Below, piece by piece: positions 57,931 through 64,000 of a stretch of 64,000 nt of DNA. The position numbers and the translations under genes are program-made. Positions within the stretch are counted from its first letter, which is position 1. Each line of letters begins with the position of its first letter. Under the pieces are notes generated by a model. The model was not told the origin of the DNA. It did not search any database and worked only from the letters and a program-made list of their open reading frames with translations. The stretch is from Eriocheir sinensis. Taxonomy: Eukaryota > Arthropoda > Malacostraca > Decapoda > Varunidae. The stretch spans positions 8,350,002 through 8,414,001 of the forward strand of contig NC_066576.1 in assembly GCF_024679095.1 (NCBI RefSeq), written 5' to 3'.

Positions 57931-58271
57931 TGACCTATGTAAACACACTTGGTATTAGACTGATCGTGTTAAGGTCAGGACTGATGGTTCAAGTAGGTCA
58001 GTAAACTGTTTTTTGTGAGCGAGGTTTGTGAGAGACGGGCTGGAAAGAGTATTAAGGCTTGTGTCTAAGGCCTGGCAGGTGGGGCTATTGCACGGTCTGA
58101 GAGAGAGAGAGAGAATAATGGAGAAATAAGAGCAGGAAAATATTGTGGAGGAAAGAAGAGGTGGAGAGAGAAGAGAAAAGAAAGAAAAGAGGTTACAAAA
58201 GGAGAGAAGAGGGAGGGAAAGTAGAAGAAAAGAGAGAAGATTTTAGGGATGGGAGAAGAAAGAGGTTATGA

Positions 58272-58317
<46 letters not shown>

Positions 58318-58606
58318 GTTATGTATTTTTAGTTTTTTCTATCGTTCATTCTGTATTTTTCTCTTGTATTTTATTGTATTTTCTTTGTTTTTCTTCGATT
58401 TTTCCTTTCGTTCTTTGTCTGCCGTGTTTTTATTGTCTTTTCTATCGTTCTTTGTGTGTTGTTTTTTTCTTGTATTTTTTCTTTCGTTCTTTGTGTTGTT
58501 TTTTCTTTTATTTATTTCTTTCCTTCTTTCGGTTTGTCTGTCTTTTTCCTTCTATATTTCTTTCATTCTTAATCTGACTATATTTTTGTTCTTTTATTTG
58601 CTTCTG

Positions 58607-58683
<77 letters not shown>

Positions 58684-58845
58684 CAATTAATGATTTTTCA
58701 CACGTGCTAATGACTTCATTGATAGCCAATTAATGTCAGCTTTTGTTAATTAAGACTAATTCTTTTGATGCGGTTGATGATGAATGGTACAGCTACTATT
58801 ACTACTACTACTACTACCACTACTACAACAACAACAACAACAACA

Positions 58846-58906
<61 letters not shown>

Positions 58907-59030
58907 TTGTTACTACCATTATTTCAACATCGACACCAACACCATCACTACCATAACAACCACCACCATCACTACCACCACCACCACCACCACTACCACC
59001 ACCACCACCACCACCACCACCACCCGTAAC
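57931..59030. repeat. GA, GT, ACT and ACC arrays
   Basis: GA 58275-58312, GT 58610-58678, ACT about 58795-58905, ACC 58950-59025. The first 150 bases (57931-58080) are of mixed composition and unassigned. Confidence 0.85.
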
Positions 59031-59109
59031 TCTATTCCACCCCGTCTCCCTCCATCTCCTCTTTCCATCCCTCATCTCTCCACCGACAAATTTTTTCATC
59101 TCCCTCGCA

Positions 59110-59700
59110 TTTTTCCCTCCTCCTCCTCCTCCTCCTCCTCCTCCTCCTGCTTCCAGACCAATACCCCCTCCATCACCTCCACCTTCATCATCTCCAGCAT
59201 CATTTTCCACCATCCTTACCTTGGGGTCATTGTTCCTCCTCCTCCTCCTCCTCCTCCTCCTCTTCCTCTTTTATCATTCCCTTCTTTATTTCTCTCTTCC
59301 TTCTTCTTATTTCAGTATCCAATCGTTTCCTTTCTTCTTGATTTAATCTCTCTCCTTCTTCCTCCTCCTCCATTTCTTCTTCCTCTTCCTCCTCCTCCTC
59401 CTCCTCCTCTTCCTCTTTTATCATTCCCATTCTTCATTTCTCTCTTCCTTCTCCTTATTTCAGTATCCAATCGTTTCCTTTCTTCTTGATTTAATCTCTC
59501 TTCTTCTTCCTTCTCCTCCTCCTCCTCCTCCTCCTCCTCCTCTTCCTCTTTTATCATTCCCTTCTTCATTTCTCTCCTCCTCCTTTGCTCCGTTTCGAAT
59601 CGTTTCCTTTCTTTTTGATTTACTCTCCTCCTCCCCCTCCTCTTCCTCCTCGTTCTCCTCCTCCTCCTCCTCCTCCTCCTCCTCCTCTTTAATCAAAGGA
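59110..59700. repeat. CTC-rich minisatellite, roughly 130-170 bp units
   Basis: CCAATCGTTTCCTTTCTTCT and TTTTATCATTCCC recur three to four times between CTC runs. Confidence 0.88.
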
Positions 59701-59763
59701 TATATATTTTCCGCATGTCATTTGCATCTTTACTTTCTTTTCTCGATATCTGACCTTTAATGA

Positions 59764-60685
<922 letters not shown>

Positions 60686-60739
60686 TGTTGTTGTGTAGAT
60701 CAATACCCAGCGTCATCACATGGCTTGTGACATAAGCTT

Positions 60740-62430
60740 CCCCTTCCTCCTCCCCTTCCCTTCCCCTTCCTCCTCCCCTTCCCTTCCCCTTCCTGTTTAA
60801 TTCACCCATTTCTCTCTTTTGTTTATCTCCTCCCTCCTTGTCCCTTCCCCTTCCTCCTCCCCGTCACTTCCCCTTCCTCCTCCCCTTCCATTCCCCTTCC
60901 TGTTTTATTCACCCATTTCTCTCTTTTGTTTATCTCCTCCCTCCTTGTCCCTTCCCCTTCCTCCTCCCCTTCCCTTCCCCTTCCTCCTCCCCTTCCCTTC
61001 CCCTTCCTGTTTTATTCACCCATTTCTCTTTTTTGGTTATATCCTCCCTCCTTGTCCCTTCCCCTTCCTCTCTCACTCCTCCTCCTCTCTCTCTCCCCAT
61101 CTCTCTCCCTTCCTTTTCTTTCCCTTTTCTCTCCCACACCCATTTCTTTGTTTTGCTTTTTATATCCCTTCTTATTTTTTCCTATTCTCTCCTTTGCTTC
61201 CTCTATTTTTTTTATTCCTTTGTTTATTTCTCTCTCCCCATCTCTTTCCCTTCCTTTTCTTTCCCCTTTCTTACCCCCATCCCCCCTTCCTGCACCCATT
61301 TCCTTGCTTTCCTTCTTATATCCCTTTTTATTTTTCCTATTTTCTCCATTACTTTTTCTTTCCCTAACTCTTCCTCTCCTCCGTTATCGTCTATCTCCCA
61401 TTCCTCCTAAATAAATGAAAAAAAACATAATACAGAAATAATTAAAAAATTATGTTAAATAAAACAACAAATAAACTAACTAAAACAAATCAAATCATCA
61501 AAAAATAAAAAAAACATTTCCATAATTAAACATTTCCCATTTCTTTTTTATTTTTATTTACTCCTCTTTCCATCGTCTTCCTCTTCTGTTTCCTCTATTT
61601 CCCCTTCCTCATTCACCCATTTCTTATCCATCTCCTATTTCCCCATTTCTCTCTTATTTCCCCATCTTCCTCTACTACCCTTTCCTCTTCTATTTCCTCT
61701 ATTTCCCCTTCCTTATTTCCCCATTCCTTATCCATCTCCTATTTCCCCATTTCTCTCTTATTTCCCCATCTTCCTCTACTACCCTTTCCTCTTCTATTTC
61801 CTCTATTTCCCCTTCCTCATTCACCCATTCCTTATGTATCTCCTATTTCCCCATTTCTCTCTTATTTCCCCATCTTATCCTTCTTATTCCTCCCATCTTC
61901 CTCTACTACCCTTTCCTCTTCTATTTCCTCTATTTCCCCTTCCTCATTCACCCATTTCTTATCCATCTCCTATTTCCCCATTTCTCTCTTACTTTCCTAT
62001 CTTCTTTTCATTCCTCCTATTTCCCTCTACTACCCTTTCCTCTTCTATTTCCTCTATTTCCCCTTCCTCATTCACCCATTTCTTATCTATCACCTATTTC
62101 CCCATTTCTCTCCTCCTCACTCCTCCCATCTTCCTCTCTACCCTTTCCTCTTCTATTTCTATTTCCTTCCTCATTCACCCATTCCTTATCCATCTCCTAT
62201 TTCCCATTTCTCTCTCTTACTATCCTATCTTTTCTCCTCCTATTCCCTCTACTCCTTTCTCTTTCTCTATTTCCCCTTCCTCATTCACCCATTTCTTATC
62301 TATCACCTATTTCCTCTATTTTTCTCCTTCTCACTCCTCCCATCTTCCTCTCTCCCATGCCCCTTTTCTTCCCTCTCATCCTCCTCTCCTTTCTCTTACC
62401 ATTTCTTTTCTTAGTTGTCTACATTCTCAC
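60740..62430. repeat. CT-rich minisatellites of about 90 and 105 bp
   Basis: TCACCCATTTCTCTCTTTTG recurs three to four times to 61030; from 61560 on, CTACTACCCTTTCCTCTTCT recurs five to six times. The 354-codon frame across this is low-complexity only. Confidence 0.85.
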
Positions 62431-62435
62431 TCCTT

Positions 62436-62713
<278 letters not shown>

Positions 62714-62960
62714 CCGCACTGCTCCAGAGGGAAATTATGTCTAAGAATCCTTCTCTGGAATATTTTTCTCTCCACTTCCCTGTTCTTCCCTCCCTCCCTC
62801 CTCCTCCTCCTCCTCTTTCGTCTCTCCTCCTCCTCCTCCTCCTCCTCCTCCTCCTCCTCTTTCGTCTCCACATCCTCTTTATTTCTTCTCCCTCTTAGTT
62901 TTCTCGTACTACGCAGGCTTTTCCTCCTCCTCCTCCTCCTCCTCCTCCTCCTCTTCCTCC

Positions 62961-63120
62961 TCCTCCTCCTGTTTTGCCCTTCTCCGAGAATGTAATTGGA
63001 TTTTGTGGGATATTTTGCCCCCACATTATTTTTATATTACTATTATTACTATTATTATTAGTATTATACCATCGTCTAGGTTGATATGGTTGGTCTTTTT
63101 AATGGTTGTAGAGGTAATAG

Positions 63121-63153
<33 letters not shown>

Positions 63154-63384
63154 ATTAAAAAGGGATTTCTCGGGTTAATTATGGAGAGTATTCTTAATCT
63201 ATTTATTTCTCACTATAATCCTTTTTAATCTTCATATTACTTCAATCTGACCTGTTCTTCATTATATCACTTTCATTCATAGTCTGCTCCATAATACTCC
63301 GTGATCCGGCTTATCTGTGTGAGGGAACTATACATATTATACATTTATGCATCAGCTTTGTGTCCATCTATCCACTATTTTATT
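62961..63384. other. AT-rich sequence
   Basis: ATT-rich stretch near 63030-63065, GTA array at 63123-63153, otherwise nothing recognised. Confidence 0.6.
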
Positions 63385-63460
63385 TTTTTTAAGCAGAGGA
63401 GACAGTGTAAGGGCGTAAAACAAAAAGAAAGCAATAATGAAAAAAAAGCCCGCTATTTAT
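63385..63460 (-). mobile_element. LINE family A tail; further short tails elsewhere
   Basis: GCAGAGGAGACAGTGTAAGG and GCCCGCTATTTATGCC match the family A UTR. Other short or decayed tails of this family: 2105-2195 (+), 16455-16500 (-), 31800-31890 (+), 37975-38070 (+), 49525-49590 (+) and 57105-57215 (-). Confidence 0.65.
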
Positions 63461-63481
63461 GCCTGTTCCATTTTATCTACC

Positions 63482-63516
<35 letters not shown>

Positions 63517-63750
63517 TTGTTTGTGTTATGTAGGCGGTATATTTTTATCTATCGATCCACGTGTTTGTTCCAGTACAATTTTATGTCTCTACTTTTATCT
63601 GTTTACGAATAAAGTTTTTTGCGTATTATTATTTTTATAGCGAAATTTTAGCTCTCTATTTCTGTCTATTTGTCATCTCTGTATCTATTTCCCATTGCCT
63701 ATCTCTATATCTACGGTACCCATTTTCCCTTTAATTATCACGAATATAGA

Positions 63751-63957
63751 TGCACTTCGGGCGGAGTTGAAAAATTTGGGCGTCTTTACCGATACCCTAC
63801 GCCCCTGTCCACCCAGCAGTGAATGGGTACCAGGTATTAATCGGGGGTTGTGTCCCGTCTTCTGGGGTCTGTTCCCTTCTCCTATAATTCCTTCCCCTTC
63901 TGTCTCTCCGGCATATGACCACAGATGTTGCGCCGACTAAACGAAACTTTCCAACTT
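63751..63957 (+). mobile_element. tRNA-Val-derived SINE copy; partial copies elsewhere
   Basis: Body from GGGCGGAGTTGAAAAATTTG to CGCCGACTAAACGAAACTTT, head missing. Partial copies of the same SINE: 12346-12443 (3' end), 25145-25256 (3' end) and 43336-43425 (middle), all on the plus strand. Confidence 0.75.
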
Positions 63958-64000
63958 TTCTGTCTATCGTTATCTCTATATCTATCTCCCATTGCCTATC

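Noticed and set aside
58743..59489. 248-codon frame rich in Tyr, Thr, Ser and Pro
   Set aside because: Built from ACT, ACC and CTC arrays with no domain.

Overview
This window looks like nuclear DNA of an arthropod, most likely a decapod crustacean (crab-like). The reasons are intron-split genes with arthropod-type homologues, very dense dinucleotide and trinucleotide arrays, interstitial AACCT/TTAGG telomere-type repeats, tRNA-derived SINEs and several non-LTR retrotransposon families. Species is not determinable by eye.

Layout. 1-8.1 kb: microsatellites, a foldback MITE, a 105-bp satellite-bearing element, SINEs and LINE tails, with no host gene seen. 8.1-16.4 kb: a six-exon gene on the minus strand for SGF29, the double-Tudor H3K4me reader of SAGA/ATAC. 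17.5-20.3 kb: a possible two-exon small membrane protein gene, minus strand. 20.5-26.4 kb: repeats (LINE ORF1 and endonuclease relics, a SINE cluster, two long AT arrays). 26.6-32.2 kb: a five-exon GT10 alpha-1,3-fucosyltransferase gene, plus strand, with retroelement pieces in its introns. 32.3-36.1 kb: a TTAA-ended element carrying a reverse-transcriptase fragment, a TATA-type promoter, and a roughly 17-copy 105-bp satellite. 37.4-42.3 kb: a four-exon minus-strand gene encoding a 120-residue Tyr/Pro-rich protein with a glycine-rich hydrophobic stretch and a poly-His tail; I do not recognise its function. 42.4-64 kb: almost entirely simple sequence, GA/CT-rich minisatellites, a degraded CR1/jockey-like LINE, a second 35-bp-array element and a degenerate telomere-repeat block.

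The gene models rest on reading-frame continuity: predicted splice sites join exons in phase and restore uninterrupted homology (SGF29, fucosyltransferase) or an uninterrupted low-complexity protein (the 120-residue protein). No operon-like cooperation between the genes is expected. I see no CRISPR, defence or biosynthetic cluster. The most unusual signals are: (i) long GT arrays starting at, or a few bases after, the 5' splice site of four introns in three genes, always GT on the sense strand; (ii) several TTAA-bounded element families, one containing a reverse-transcriptase piece and one differing between copies only by whole 35-bp units; (iii) a 71-codon open segment inside an SGF29 intron with both splice sites in compatible phase.
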